From NCBI RefSeq assembly GCF_022921055.1, contig NZ_CP095069.1, positions 1 through 64,000 of the forward strand: 64,000 nt of DNA, given 5' to 3'. The notes beneath the pieces were generated by a model that was not told the origin of the DNA, searched no databases, and saw nothing but the letters and a program-made list of their open reading frames with translations. The stretch is from Hymenobacter volaticus. GTDB taxonomy: Bacteria; Bacteroidota; Bacteroidia; Cytophagales; Hymenobacteraceae. Made by a program: the position numbers and the translations under genes. Shown here piece after piece: positions 8,524 to 19,987 of this stretch; positions within the stretch are counted from its first letter, which is position 1, and the number at the start of each line of letters is the position of its first letter.

Positions 8524-9153
8524 GTGTCTTTAAAACCCTTCTCTCTCGTCGTCGTCTCGCCTCCAGAACAGGTAGCAAATGAGGTGGAGCTTCTAGTTGA
8601 GCTTTTCCGCCAGGGCTTGCTGACGGCGCACATTCGCAAGCCAGACTGGACACTGGCAGAGTTGGAAGCGTACTTGCAGCTTGTTCCGGCCCCTTACCAC
8701 CAGCGGCTTGTGCTGCATTCACACCATAAATTGGCGTTGCGCTATAAACTCAAAGGCATACACTTAACAGAGAAAAGCCGCAGCAAACCAACCACTACCA
8801 CCTTGCTGCGGCAGCTGCGAGGCCAGAGCGTTTCAGCTTCCTTTCATTCTTTGGAGGCCGTAGTGGGACACCGGCGACCCTACGACTACGTTTTTCTGAG
8901 CCCTATCTTTGATAGTACCAGTAAGGCGGATTACCGTAGCAACTTCCGCCTGGAGCAGGTGCAGGAGGCGCTTCGTCGCTGGCAAGGGCGGCGGGGCTAC
9001 ATACCGCAGGTTGTAGCCCTGGGTGGCATTACGCCCCACAACATCCGCCAAGTGCAGCAAGCAGGCTTTGCAGGCGCCGCTGTACTCGGCGGTATCTGGC
9101 AGCAGCCCGACCCACTAGTTGCCTTTCAGCAGTTGCAATCAGAAATCAGCTAG
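8524..9153 (+). CDS. TenI/ThiE-like protein (thiamine phosphate synthase superfamily)
   Basis: A 209-residue protein with the ThiE/TenI TIM-barrel pattern: strands at LVVVSPPEQ, THIRKPDWTLAELEAYL, LVLHSHHKLALRYKLKGIHLTEKS, SASFHSLEAV, YDYVFLSPIFDSTSKADY and VVALGGITPHNIRQVQQAGFAGAAVLGGIW. It lacks the DGVHLGQ(E)D-type pyrophosphate/metal loop of true ThiE; the equivalent stretch reads GIHLTEKSRSK. The operon on the other strand already has a canonical thiE at 12083-12709, so this copy is more likely a TenI-type accessory (thiazole tautomerase-like) or a diverged paralogue. The start is GTG at 8524. Its last 15 bases overlap the end of the convergent thiF-rhodanese gene. Superfamily assignment is firm; exact activity is inferred. 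Confidence 0.75.
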   Translation: MSLKPFSLVVVSPPEQVANEVELLVELFRQGLLTAHIRKPDWTLAELEAYLQLVPAPYHQRLVLHSHHKLALRYKLKGIHLTEKSRSKPTTTTLLRQLRGQSVSASFHSLEAVVGHRRPYDYVFLSPIFDSTSKADYRSNFRLEQVQEALRRWQGRRGYIPQVVALGGITPHNIRQVQQAGFAGAAVLGGIWQQPDPLVAFQQLQSEIS

Positions 9154-10193
9154 GCCGTTTTGCAGCGAGTACACCACCGGAAAGCCCCGGTCCTGCAACA
9201 GCCGGGCGGCCTTGCGGCTGCGCCCGCCCGACTGGCAGTACACGACCACAGGAACGGTAGGCAGCAAACCGTCCAACTGCTCAGTTAAGTTGCCAAGTGG
9301 CAGTAACCGGCCCCGATGTTGTGCCGGGTATGTTCGTGGGGCTCGCGCACGTCTACGAGTTGCAGCGTCTCGCCAGACGTCAACTTCTGCTTTAAGCCCG
9401 TGGCCGTAATTTCTTGCACCACCGGCCCGCACAGTTCCTCGTAATCGGCCAGTGTTGTAAGGTATTGATTGGCTTCTACCGCCAGGAAATTAAAGGTTTG
9501 GAAGCTCATGGTTAAACTACTAAATACAAGCAGCTTGCCTCGTAGCACTTCACCTAGTTGGAGCAGTATCTTCAGTGTTTCGTTGGCCTGAAGCGTACCC
9601 ACAATGCCAGGCAGCACGCCGAGTACGCCAATGTCGGAGCAGCTGGGCATTTCATCAGGGGCAGGCGGCTCGGGGTAGAGGCAGCGGTAAGTGGCACCAC
9701 TCTGATAGTTGAAGACGCTGAGTTGGCCTTCGAACTTGAAAATGGCACCAAACACCAACGGCTTGCCGAGTAGCACGCAAGCATCGTTGACGAGGTAGCG
9801 GGTGGCGAAATTATCGGAGCAGTCTACCACTACATCGTAGTCGGACAGAAGACCTAACGCATTAGCGGCCGTCAAGCGCTGGGGTAGTGGCTGGAACGTA
9901 ACGAAAGGGTTTAGCGCGGCCAATTTGGCGTGCGCAGCTTTTACTTTCAGTTGTCCGACATCGGCAGTGGAGTAGAGCACTTGGCGTTGCAAGTTGCTTT
10001 CGTCCACAGTATCTGCATCGAGTAGGCCGATGGTGCCTACTCCAGCGGCAGTCAAATACTGCAGCACAGGGCACCCTAGTCCGCCGCACCCTACTATCAG
10101 CACCGCGGCGCGGGCTAGCCGCTGCTGGCCTTCCAAGCCGATTTCGGGCAGCATGATATGTCGGGCGTACCGGCTTTGCTCAGCACTGGTCAT
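9139..10193 (-). pseudogene. thiF: ThiF/MoeB-like adenylyltransferase with C-terminal rhodanese domain, frame broken
   Basis: Adenylates the C-terminal glycine of the sulfur carrier ThiS and, through the fused rhodanese, probably hands on sulfur to form the thiocarboxylate. The ThiF/MoeB part is intact: RYARHIMLPEIG, nucleotide-binding loop VLIVGCGGLGCPVLQYL, DADTVDESNLQRQVLY, and VVDCSDNFATRYLVND. The start is ATG at 10193, overlapping the thiH stop as ATGA. The rhodanese domain begins LQLVDVREPHEH, but the frame stops soon after. It continues in another frame as RLLPLGNLTEQLDG to VVVYCQSGGRSRKAARLL, which holds the active-site cysteine. One extra base in the C run at 9311-9314 joins the two parts into a 351-residue protein. 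The break may be an assembly error rather than a real mutation; without the join the protein would lack its rhodanese cysteine. Confidence 0.88.
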
Positions 10194-11311
10194 GGCGTGA
10201 CGGATGTAAGGGCGTGGTCCCAATCTTTCCACACGGGCTCGTAACCCTGGCGCCGAATCATGGCCGCAATTTCAGCGGGGCTGCGCTCGTCGGAAATCTC
10301 GAATTGCTCCAGCGAACTGGGCTCCACGACGTAGCCCCCGGGGTTGGTTTTCGAGCCGGCACTGATCGAGGTGATGCCCAGCCGGATGATATGGTCGCGG
10401 AAGGTTGGCGTTTCGCGGGTTGAAATCGAGAGTTCCACTTCCTCGTTCAGCAACCGGTACGCACAAATCAACTGCACCAGCTCCCGATCCGACATTTCCA
10501 CTTTGGGTTGTAACAGTCCTTCGGCCGGGCGCAGGCGCGGAAACGACAAGCTATACTTGGTTTGCCAGTACGTTTTTTCCAGATAATCGAGGTGCAGGGC
10601 CGTGTAGAAGCTGTCGGTGCGCCAGTCCTCTAACCCAAACAGCACGCCCAGCCCCATTTTGTGTATGCCGGCTCGGCCTAGCCGGTCGGGGGTGTCGAGG
10701 CGGTAATAGAAATTCGACTTCTTGCCTTTGGGATGGTGCTTTTTGTAGTCTTCCTGATGATAGGTTTCCTGATAAACTAGTACCGTCGTCAGTCCTTCCG
10801 TTGCCAACAGTTCGTAATCTGCTTGCTCGAGGGGTTGCACCTCCATAGATAAGTGGGCGAAGTGGGACCGTAAGGTGCGCAGTGCGTTGCGCAGGTACTC
10901 CACGCCAACCGTCTGGTTGGCCTCGCCTGTTACCAGCAGCACATGCTCGTAACCCCAAGCTTTAAGTACAGCAGCTTCTTGCAGGATTTCTACGGTACTC
11001 AGCGTGCGGCGCCGGATATGATTATCGAGGCTGAAGCCACAGTACGTGCAAATATTCTGGCACTCATTCGACAGATACAGCGGCACGTAGAGCTGCACCG
11101 TGTTGCCAAACCGCTTACGGGTGATTTGCGAACTGAGCTGGGCCATTTGCTCGAGGTAGGGCGCAGCGGCCGGCGAAATCAGGGCTTTGAAATCCTCCAA
11201 GTTTCGCTTGGGCGCGCGCAAAGCCAGCTCTACATCGGCGGCCGTTTTGGCGTAGATGCTGTGCTTGGTGGTGTCCCAGGAGTGAGCGTCTAAAACATCG
11301 CGAAAACTCAT
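10190..11311 (-). CDS. thiH: 2-iminoacetate synthase ThiH (radical SAM)
   Basis: Cleaves tyrosine using S-adenosylmethionine to give dehydroglycine (2-iminoacetate), the nitrogen-carbon donor for the thiazole ring, in complex with ThiG. The radical-SAM cluster motif C-x3-C-x2-C is visible as CQNICTYCGF at about residues 84-93. Further family features are ILQEAAVLKAWGYEHVLLVTGE, MEVQPLEQADYELL and YQETYHQEDYKKHHPKGKKS. At 373 residues it matches usual ThiH length. It follows thiG with a single intervening base and overlaps thiF by four bases, so it is translationally coupled to both. Having thiH instead of thiO defines the tyrosine-dependent route. Confidence 0.96.
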   Translation of the reverse strand: MSFRDVLDAHSWDTTKHSIYAKTAADVELALRAPKRNLEDFKALISPAAAPYLEQMAQLSSQITRKRFGNTVQLYVPLYLSNECQNICTYCGFSLDNHIRRRTLSTVEILQEAAVLKAWGYEHVLLVTGEANQTVGVEYLRNALRTLRSHFAHLSMEVQPLEQADYELLATEGLTTVLVYQETYHQEDYKKHHPKGKKSNFYYRLDTPDRLGRAGIHKMGLGVLFGLEDWRTDSFYTALHLDYLEKTYWQTKYSLSFPRLRPAEGLLQPKVEMSDRELVQLICAYRLLNEEVELSISTRETPTFRDHIIRLGITSISAGSKTNPGGYVVEPSSLEQFEISDERSPAEIAAMIRRQGYEPVWKDWDHALTSVTP

Positions 11312-11312
11312 T

Positions 11313-12086
11313 CTAGTCGAGAAAGGCGGTGAGTGGACTACTAGCGGCGGCCTGCGCTAACGGCGAAGCCAAGCGGGCTTCGTAGGCCAGGCGGCCCGCT
11401 TCCACGGCCAGCCGGAACGCTTGGGCCATGGCCACTGGCTGACCAGCCACGGCAATAGCTGTGTTGACCAGCACGGCCGCAGCACCAAGCTCCATAGCCG
11501 CTGCCGCGTGCGAGGGTGCTCCGATACCGGCATCGACTACCACCGGTACTCGGCTTTGATCGATGATGATTTCCAGAAAGTCTCTGGTCAGTAAGCCCTT
11601 ATTGCTGCCAATAGGGGCCCCCAACGGCATGACAGCCGCCACGCCCACTTCCTCCAGCCGTTTGCACAACACCGGATCGGCGTGGACGTAGGGCAACACC
11701 ACAAACCCTAGCTTGACGAGTTGCTCGGCCGCTTGCAGCGTTTCCACGGGGTCGGGCAGCAGGTACTTGGGGTCGGGATGGATTTCCAGCTTCAGCCAGT
11801 TGGTTTCCAAAGCTTCTCGGGCGAGTTGGGCAGCAAATACCGCTTCCTTGGCCGTGCGTACCCCGGAGGTGTTAGGTAGTAGTTGAAACTGCGAATGACT
11901 CAGGTGGCGCAGCAAATCGTCATCAGCCGCCGTGACGTCCACACGCTTCAGGGCCACGGTCACCAGCTCTGAGCCCGAGGCCAGCAGAGCATCTTCCATT
12001 AGGGCAGCCGAGCTGAACTTACCGGTGCCGGTGAAGAGACGCGACGAAAATTGCCGGTCGGCAATAACGAGTGGTTGAGTGCTCAT
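11313..12086 (-). CDS. thiG: Thiazole synthase ThiG
   Basis: Builds the thiamine thiazole phosphate from 1-deoxy-D-xylulose 5-phosphate, 2-iminoacetate from ThiH and sulfur from ThiS thiocarboxylate. The 257-residue TIM barrel shows [12 protein letters not shown] at the N-terminus, the [15 protein letters not shown] segment with the expected Schiff-base lysine (K99), [37 protein letters not shown] and [17 protein letters not shown]. The start overlaps the thiE stop as ATGA, which indicates coupled translation. Nothing unusual is seen. Confidence 0.97.
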   Translation of the reverse strand: MSTQPLVIADRQFSSRLFTGTGKFSSAALMEDALLASGSELVTVALKRVDVTAADDDLLRHLSHSQFQLLPNTSGVRTAKEAVFAAQLAREALETNWLKLEIHPDPKYLLPDPVETLQAAEQLVKLGFVVLPYVHADPVLCKRLEEVGVAAVMPLGAPIGSNKGLLTRDFLEIIIDQSRVPVVVDAGIGAPSHAAAAMELGAAAVLVNTAIAVAGQPVAMAQAFRLAVEAGRLAYEARLASPLAQAAASSPLTAFLD

Positions 12087-12695
12087 GAGCGAATAGCTTG
12101 CGGGTGCAACTGTTCCAAGAAAAGGGCGGCCTCGGCTGCCGGCTCAGCGGCATGCGCAATAGCACCCGATACGGCCACTCCGTGTAAGCCCGCTGCCAGA
12201 AGCGCGGGCACATCGGCTATCAAGATGCCGCCAATGGCAATAATGGGAGTGCGTATACCAGCTGCCCGCGCTTGACCTAAGACAGCCTGATAGCCCTCCA
12301 GACCCAGAATTGGGCTTAAGTTCTGCTTGGTGGTAGTGAAGCGAAACGGGCCCATGCCGATGTAGTCCACGCCCGCAACGGCGAGTCGCTGCACGTCCTC
12401 GAACGTGTTGGCCGTCCCCCCAATAATAGGACCAGCACCAAGCAGGGCGCGGGCCTCGGCGGGCGGCATATCTTCTTTGCCAAGGTGCACGCCATCGGCG
12501 CCGATGGTGCGCACTAGTGCCGGATTGTCGTTGATGATGAGCGTGGCCCCGTAGTGCCGGCAGACCTGCTGGGTGGCGCGGGCTACTTCTTCCCACGCAG
12601 CAGCCGGCGTGTTTTTCACGCGCAGCTGCACCCAGCGGACGCCGCCTGCGCAGGCTTGCTCTGCTTGTTCAGCAGAGGCAGCAATAAAATGTAGT

Positions 12696-12709
<14 letters not shown>
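12083..12709 (-). CDS. thiE: Thiamine phosphate synthase ThiE
   Basis: Couples HMP-diphosphate with thiazole phosphate to make thiamine monophosphate. The 208-residue protein carries the canonical motifs lacking in the paralogue at 8524-9153: [32 protein letters not shown] (metal and pyrophosphate binding), [40 protein letters not shown] and [25 protein letters not shown]. The start ATG at 12709 overlaps the end of thiD by 14 bases and its stop overlaps the thiG start, in keeping with one polycistronic message. Confidence 0.96.
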
Positions 12710-15599
<2,890 letters not shown>

Positions 15600-15673
15600 A
15601 TTGATAATCTGCCGATAAACAATAGAGGGCGAGCCCAGCGAGCCCACACGGACGCACTGCTGCTTCAGCTACT

Positions 15674-15746
15674 TTTCCCTTCGCAGGTATCAGCCTGATC
15701 AGGTTCAAAGGGTATCATCTCAGTCCTGGCTAGCAGGACACCCCTA
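15674..15746 (-). ncRNA. TPP (THI-box) riboswitch aptamer
   Basis: Read on the minus strand this contains the conserved thi-box elements in order: GGGGTG, then CTGAGATGATACCC, then GAACCTGATCAGG, then TGATACCTGCGAAGGGAA. These are the pyrimidine-sensing and pyrophosphate-sensing helices of the TPP aptamer. It lies about 95 bases upstream of thiS and so controls the whole thiS-C-D-E-G-H-F operon, lowering expression when thiamine diphosphate is plentiful. No classical terminator hairpin with a U tract is obvious between aptamer and thiS. Confidence 0.95.
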
Positions 15747-15757
15747 AAGTTTACGCC

Positions 15758-16236
15758 CCTAACCTAGCGCATCGCTGGTTGAGTGCCAAATACAAAATTC
15801 GGGCTTCTCCATATGGAGCGTGTAGTGCGGTTCGCGCCAAATAGGAGTATATCTTACAGCCAACTAACTCTTACTCTTTGATTTGCAGCTATGAGGCTTA
15901 ACGTTTTTTAGCGCAAACACGCGTAATCCTGCAAATAGCTTAGCCAACAGAATTGCTTGCCGAACCCAGCTTTTACTTAGAGCATCTCACCTCTACCGTG
16001 TTGGTGCCTCGCGCCGTTACACTGGGTTGGGGCATTGCCCATTGATTCTGATTTAAGACAAGTTTTTAGAAGCAGGATGAGCAAGCTTAATTAAGGTAAA
16101 GAACTTCTTTCCTCACCTAAACAGGCTAGCTACCGGTTGATATACGGCTTTGCGAACAATATGCTCAAACAAAGCAAGCAGCGCTTTTCTTTGCGGTGTG
16201 GCCTTTGGTGTTCCAGGCCTCTTGGCTTTGCTTGCT
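15758..16236. other. Intergenic region between divergent thi operon and DUF4184 gene
   Basis: About 480 bases without a convincing gene. It must hold the promoter of the riboswitch-led thi operon (minus strand) and that of the gene starting at 16237 (plus strand). I could not pick out a clear Bacteroidota -33/-7 pair or a conserved repeat. Confidence 0.4.
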
Positions 16237-16983
16237 ATGCCTTTTACGTTCTCGCATCCCGCGCTTGTATTGCCGCTACTTTATGCCCGTCCGCGCTTCC
16301 GATGGTTATCTACCACCGGCCTGATTGCTGGCAGCATTGCGCCTGATTTCGAGAAGTTTGGGCGGCTCGCAGTAATCAACCAACACAGCCACTCGCTGGC
16401 CAGTATCTTCTATTTTAGCTGCCCGGTAGCCTTACTTTTAGCTTTCCTATTTCACGGACTCGTGCGCCAGCCCTTGCTGGCGCATCTACCGGCAGCAGTG
16501 CAACAACGTTTAGCTCCGTATGGGAATCTGACGTGGGGACCCCACCTACGGACTCATTTTGGCGGTGTGCTGCTGAGCATAGTAGTAGGGGCAGCGCTGC
16601 ACCTGTTTTGGGACAGTTTCACGCACAACAATACCGTTGTCACCGACGTCCTGCCCGCCTTAATGCACTGGATTCAGGTGGGTCCGTGGGCCGGGCCGTG
16701 GGTGCTGGTGCTGGCTTTAATTAGTTCGCTCGTTGGTTTGCTAGTGCAGGGCTGGGCGCTCTGGCGCCTGCCGCGAATTGCAACTGCGCTAGGTCCTACT
16801 CTACGTGCTATGGTCCGCTATTGGGGCACAGTAGTGGCTGTGGCTACTGTGCTGGTAGGAGCGTGGGGACTAGCTGCTAGGCCCGGCTTGGTAAGGATAG
16901 GTTTGGCAGCTATTACCGCTACTCTGCTAGGTCTGGTAGTAGCTTCCTGGCTTTTCAAGGAACGTAATACCGAGGATTCTTAG
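16237..16983 (+). CDS. DUF4184-like integral membrane protein
   Basis: A 248-residue multi-pass membrane protein of the DUF4184 type. ATG at 16237 is chosen because it gives the characteristic N-terminus MPFTFSHPALVLPL; the frame is open further upstream but that part has no family resemblance. Conserved features are LIAGSIAPDFEKF, HSHSLASIFYF and HLFWDSFTHNN, which place histidines and aspartates near membrane helices, as in membrane-bound metal-dependent hydrolase-like proteins. About six hydrophobic segments are visible. Biochemical function of the family is not established. It stands alone, divergent from the thi operon. Confidence 0.75.
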   Translation: MPFTFSHPALVLPLLYARPRFRWLSTTGLIAGSIAPDFEKFGRLAVINQHSHSLASIFYFSCPVALLLAFLFHGLVRQPLLAHLPAAVQQRLAPYGNLTWGPHLRTHFGGVLLSIVVGAALHLFWDSFTHNNTVVTDVLPALMHWIQVGPWAGPWVLVLALISSLVGLLVQGWALWRLPRIATALGPTLRAMVRYWGTVVAVATVLVGAWGLAARPGLVRIGLAAITATLLGLVVASWLFKERNTEDS

Positions 16984-17154
16984 CTTTTTACTCGGTACAC
17001 CCGTGCACTTGAACGCCAGTTGTTTATCCTACATGGCATGCTATATACAAGCGAAAGCGAAGGTTCACCAAGCGTCCAAAAACCACTGAGTTCTTGCTAA
17101 GACAGTGGAGCCTTAGGCAGATAAGGGCGTTATAGTATGAAGGCAACGAACCGT

Positions 17155-17592
17155 TTAGAGGGGGTGCCAGCGAAACTGCTGAAAAAAGACAGTTGTCCCG
17201 TTCCAATAGTTTTGCACGCGTGTAGCGTGCTGGGCGAGGGTAGCATCCCAAGGCCGAGTGTCGGTCTGGTCGGGACGATGCAACAGAAAGCCCCGGTCTG
17301 GACCCCAGTAGCGCACGAATACAGGCCCAGCAAAGTCAGTTCCGTCTTCGAGTTGTAGCCAGTCCATTTCGTAGACACGGTTTCCTTGTCGGTCAGCCAG
17401 TCCGGTGTCTAGCACCAGACGTTGACCTTCCCGAAACCGGCGAATAGCCACGTCTTGCTCGCTTAGCTCAGGCAACTGCAACAGCTGCCGCAACTCGTCA
17501 ACCGTGCCCACAGTCACCTCCTGCATTGTATCGGGCATCGGAGAGGGGAGCCATAATTTGGCACCCTGAAAGGAGGGGTGGATAAGACGCAT
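17155..17592 (-). CDS. Hypothetical protein, 145 aa
   Basis: An open frame with ordinary amino-acid composition that I cannot assign to a family. It has no signal peptide or membrane helix. Recognisable stretches are TVDELRQLLQLPELSEQDVAIRRFREGQRLVLDTGLADRQGNRVYEMDWLQLED-type charged/aromatic segments and a tryptophan-rich C-terminus (QNYWNGTTVFFQQFRWHPL). The start could be the first ATG (17592) or an internal one giving MQEVTVGTVDEL. It is on the same strand as the STAS gene upstream of it, 170 bases away, but nothing shows an operon. Confidence 0.5.
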   Translation of the reverse strand: MRLIHPSFQGAKLWLPSPMPDTMQEVTVGTVDELRQLLQLPELSEQDVAIRRFREGQRLVLDTGLADRQGNRVYEMDWLQLEDGTDFAGPVFVRYWGPDRGFLLHRPDQTDTRPWDATLAQHATRVQNYWNGTTVFFQQFRWHPL

Positions 17593-17762
17593 CAGGAGCA
17601 GGCAGTACGCAGAAGGACAGGCAGAAGCAATTCAGTTCCTGTACGGCCCAATGGCAAAGCTGGTTAAATCAAAAAAGAGTTCTGACCTAGTCATTGCTGC
17701 CTGACAGGAACGCGGTAGCATGTCCCCGGCGGAATTTCTGATTTGAAACCAAGTTGAGCGTA

Positions 17763-18065
17763 CTAAGAGAGCAGGAACAGGTCGTTGAGATGTAGCACCT
17801 GCAAACACCGCTTCAACGTGGGGTTGACGTTGTGCAGCCAAATACTGGCCCCGCTCCGGCGTAGTTGCAGCAACTGCGACACCACATGACTAACTCCAAG
17901 GGTACGCTGGCAGCGCAAAGTTTTGCAATCGACCATCAATTGCACTCGTGGCTTACCAACCAGGGCCTGAGCTAATCGTTCGACATCAACAGCATCCAAA
18001 TCCACGGTAAGCAGGGAGGTGATGGACGCTTGGTTGGAAAGAACAGCAGGAGAAGACGTAGGCAT
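17763..18065 (-). CDS. Single-domain STAS protein (anti-sigma-factor-antagonist-like)
   Basis: A 100-residue cytoplasmic protein with the STAS fold pattern: ITSLLTVDLDAVDVERLAQALV, VQLMVDCKTLRCQRTLGVSHVVSQLLQLRRSGASIWLHNVNPTLKRCLQVLHLNDLF. In SpoIIAA-type proteins a serine or threonine after the central strand is phosphorylated. Here the equivalent region reads CKTLRCQRTLGV, with a threonine available, but phosphorylation cannot be judged. No anti-sigma kinase or phosphatase gene is adjacent, so its partner is unknown. STAS assignment is by strand-helix pattern. Confidence 0.65.
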   Translation of the reverse strand: MPTSSPAVLSNQASITSLLTVDLDAVDVERLAQALVGKPRVQLMVDCKTLRCQRTLGVSHVVSQLLQLRRSGASIWLHNVNPTLKRCLQVLHLNDLFLLS

Positions 18066-18181
18066 AAGGCGTATGGAAGGAGGGGTGGCAACAGCCGAGA
18101 ACAGTTAGCTCAACAGGTGAGTATCATCCTCAAGCGAGTGCCCTTAAAACCATAATCCGGGCCTGTTTGCTCACGCGTTAG

Positions 18182-18209
18182 TACGGGTTTTTCAGGGTGC
18201 AAACCCGTA
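18182..18209. repeat. Inverted repeat in the 18.1-18.4 kb intergenic region
   Basis: TACGGGTTT at 18182-18190 and AAACCCGTA at 18201-18209 are perfect complements with a 10-base loop, followed by ATTTTG on the plus strand. It lies between divergent genes (STAS, minus; membrane protein, plus). It could be a 5'-leader structure or operator; otherwise I see nothing in 18066-18379. Confidence 0.4.
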
Positions 18210-18379
18210 ATTTTGCCTGCGTACTTTTCGCCCGTTGCCAGCTGTGCTTCCCAGATAGCTAAGCAGAACGGTCATTACAGTAGGTAAATGAAGCAAAGTA
18301 GCAGCAACTCAGGTCTCGAAAAACTTCGCCTAGAGGCCTGCGTAGGACGAAAGAAGCTTTTCATCTCTGTTCTTTCCTG

Positions 18380-18814
18380 ATGCGCAACGTCCCTCCGCCA
18401 GCCCAAAGCGTACCCGCTCCTCGGCGTACCCTCGACCTCGTGTCGCCCCGTGCTCATGCTATTATAGACAGACTTTGCTTGCCTGTGCTACTCGGTTGCG
18501 CCGTGTGGGCCGCACGGCGCAGTAAGCCCGCGGCGGCCATTATTCTAGCGCATGCTGTAGGAGAAGGAACGGTAGGCTGTATAACAGATTTTCCAACCAA
18601 CATATGGCCACTGATCAGCTTTCGGGCGCACGTGCGCATCGGCCAAGTGTGCGGCACTAGCTTACTGGCCTTGAGCTACCTACTCCCTGCCACACCACGT
18701 GCCGAGCGCAACGTGGCTATCTTCTGGGGCTTAGTGCCCATCGTACTCAATGGTATCAGCGACATTTCGGGCCTGCCAGCCAAGGAACCTGAACCTGCAA
18801 TACAAGAAGCTTAA
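18380..18814 (+). CDS. Hypothetical integral membrane protein, 144 aa
   Basis: Starts at ATG 18380 with a proline-rich N-terminal tail, then LVSPRAHAIIDRLCLPVLLGCAVWAARRSKPAAAIILAHAVGEGTVG and two later hydrophobic stretches (CGTSLLALSYLLPA, FWGLVPIVLNGISDISGLP), suggesting about four membrane helices. The RAHAIIDR start followed by paired helices recalls small SPW-repeat-like membrane proteins, but the match is weak and I assign no function. It is a lone gene. Confidence 0.55.
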   Translation: MRNVPPPAQSVPAPRRTLDLVSPRAHAIIDRLCLPVLLGCAVWAARRSKPAAAIILAHAVGEGTVGCITDFPTNIWPLISFRAHVRIGQVCGTSLLALSYLLPATPRAERNVAIFWGLVPIVLNGISDISGLPAKEPEPAIQEA

Positions 18815-18918
18815 AACGAGCTAACTGCCCTGACACATTCTCTATCGAGACCAAGGCAAACGTTATTGAAAGGTGGATATACGCTGCTCTCAATAGCCAT
18901 TTCAACACTTGATTGGCA

Positions 18919-19916
18919 CTACAAATCCTTCACGCATCGGAAGCCAACGTGCATGACGGCGGTTTCTGGCGTGCTGCTAGAGCGTCCGGATACACGGTAC
19001 CCGTGGCACCAACTAGGCTCGCAAAGAAAAGAACCGCCCCGTTGGACTCGTTCAGTGGGCAGAGGCATGGCCTTGCTCAGCAAGCTCTCATACGACTGCT
19101 GGTAATTAGCGCACCATTCCCACAGGTTGCCGGCCATGTCGGTTAGGCCTAAGGGCGAGGAGCCGAACGTGCCGACCGGTGCCGCCCAGTGAAAGCCGTC
19201 AGTTCGCTGGTCGTGGTCCGGGAATTGACCGTTCCAGGTGTTAGCTAAGGGGTTGCCGTTTGCTGTTAAATCGTTGCCAAAGGAATAGAGGTTGCGGCTG
19301 TTGGTGCCGTTGCGGGCCGCGTGTTCCCACTCAATTTCATCGGGCAGGCGCTTGCCGGCCCACTTGGCGTACGCCTGCGCGTCGTTCCACGATACCTGCG
19401 CTACTGGCTGGTTGGCCGCGGCTGGTCCGGCTTTTGGCCCGTAAGGATAGCGCCAATTAGCCCCTTCGACTAGTCCCCACTGCTTGGTTGTATCACTGAA
19501 AACCCCAGCGTTGCCGAATTTTTCGGCCTCGGTCTGATAGCTCGTTGCTTGCACAAACTCTCGAAATTGCCCAACTGTTACCTCGTGCTGGTCCATGAGG
19601 AAGGGTTTGACTAGCACCCAAAACGTAGGCTTTTCCTGCTCTAAGCCCGTATCGGAACCAATCTGTGTGTAGCCGCCAGGCACGTATACCATGCCCGCCG
19701 GCAGTGTAGCCGGGGCCGGCCAACCAGCGCCGGTTTTTGCGTGGGTTCCGCTGTAAAAATGGTAATGGTAGGCGAGTAAGTGAATTGCTCGGGCTCATCT
19801 GCTTGGCAGGCAGCAAAAGCTAATGCCAAAACGCTCAACAGCAGTCTACAGCCAGCAGCGCGCTTTGGTACAAGCGAGAAGCAGGTGTCAAGATCAGTTG
19901 AATTTCGTTTCGTCAT
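18919..19916 (-). pseudogene. Lipoprotein formylglycine-generating enzyme (SUMF1/FGE family), frame broken
   Basis: Oxidises the active-site cysteine of sulfatases to formylglycine. The catalytic part is complete: MVYVPGGYTQIGSD, the FGE-sulfatase core with PVAQVSWNDAQAYAKWAGKRLPDEIEWE and LGLTDMAGNLWEWC, then GGSFLCEPSWCHGYRV, where C-x4-C matches the two copper/redox cysteines of true FGE (as in human CHRSYC), and the ending VGFRC. Upstream, in another frame, ATG 19916 starts a lipoprotein signal (LLLSVLALAFAACQAD). One extra base in the T run at 19734-19738 joins it through GAGWPAPATLPAG to the core, 332 residues in all. So it is probably a lipid-anchored maturase read just after the sulfatase gene at 19988-21709. 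The break may be a sequence error. Confidence 0.85.
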
Positions 19917-19987
19917 GAGGCAGTTAGCTCAAATAAGAGTGTAAAGCTTGTTTTGACTCCAGCGAAGTTGCCAGCAAGGTCTTAAAG

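Noticed and set aside
12144..12596. A 150-codon frame inside thiE on the same strand
   Set aside because: It is a shifted reading of the canonical thiE, with Arg/His/Trp-rich translation and no motif.
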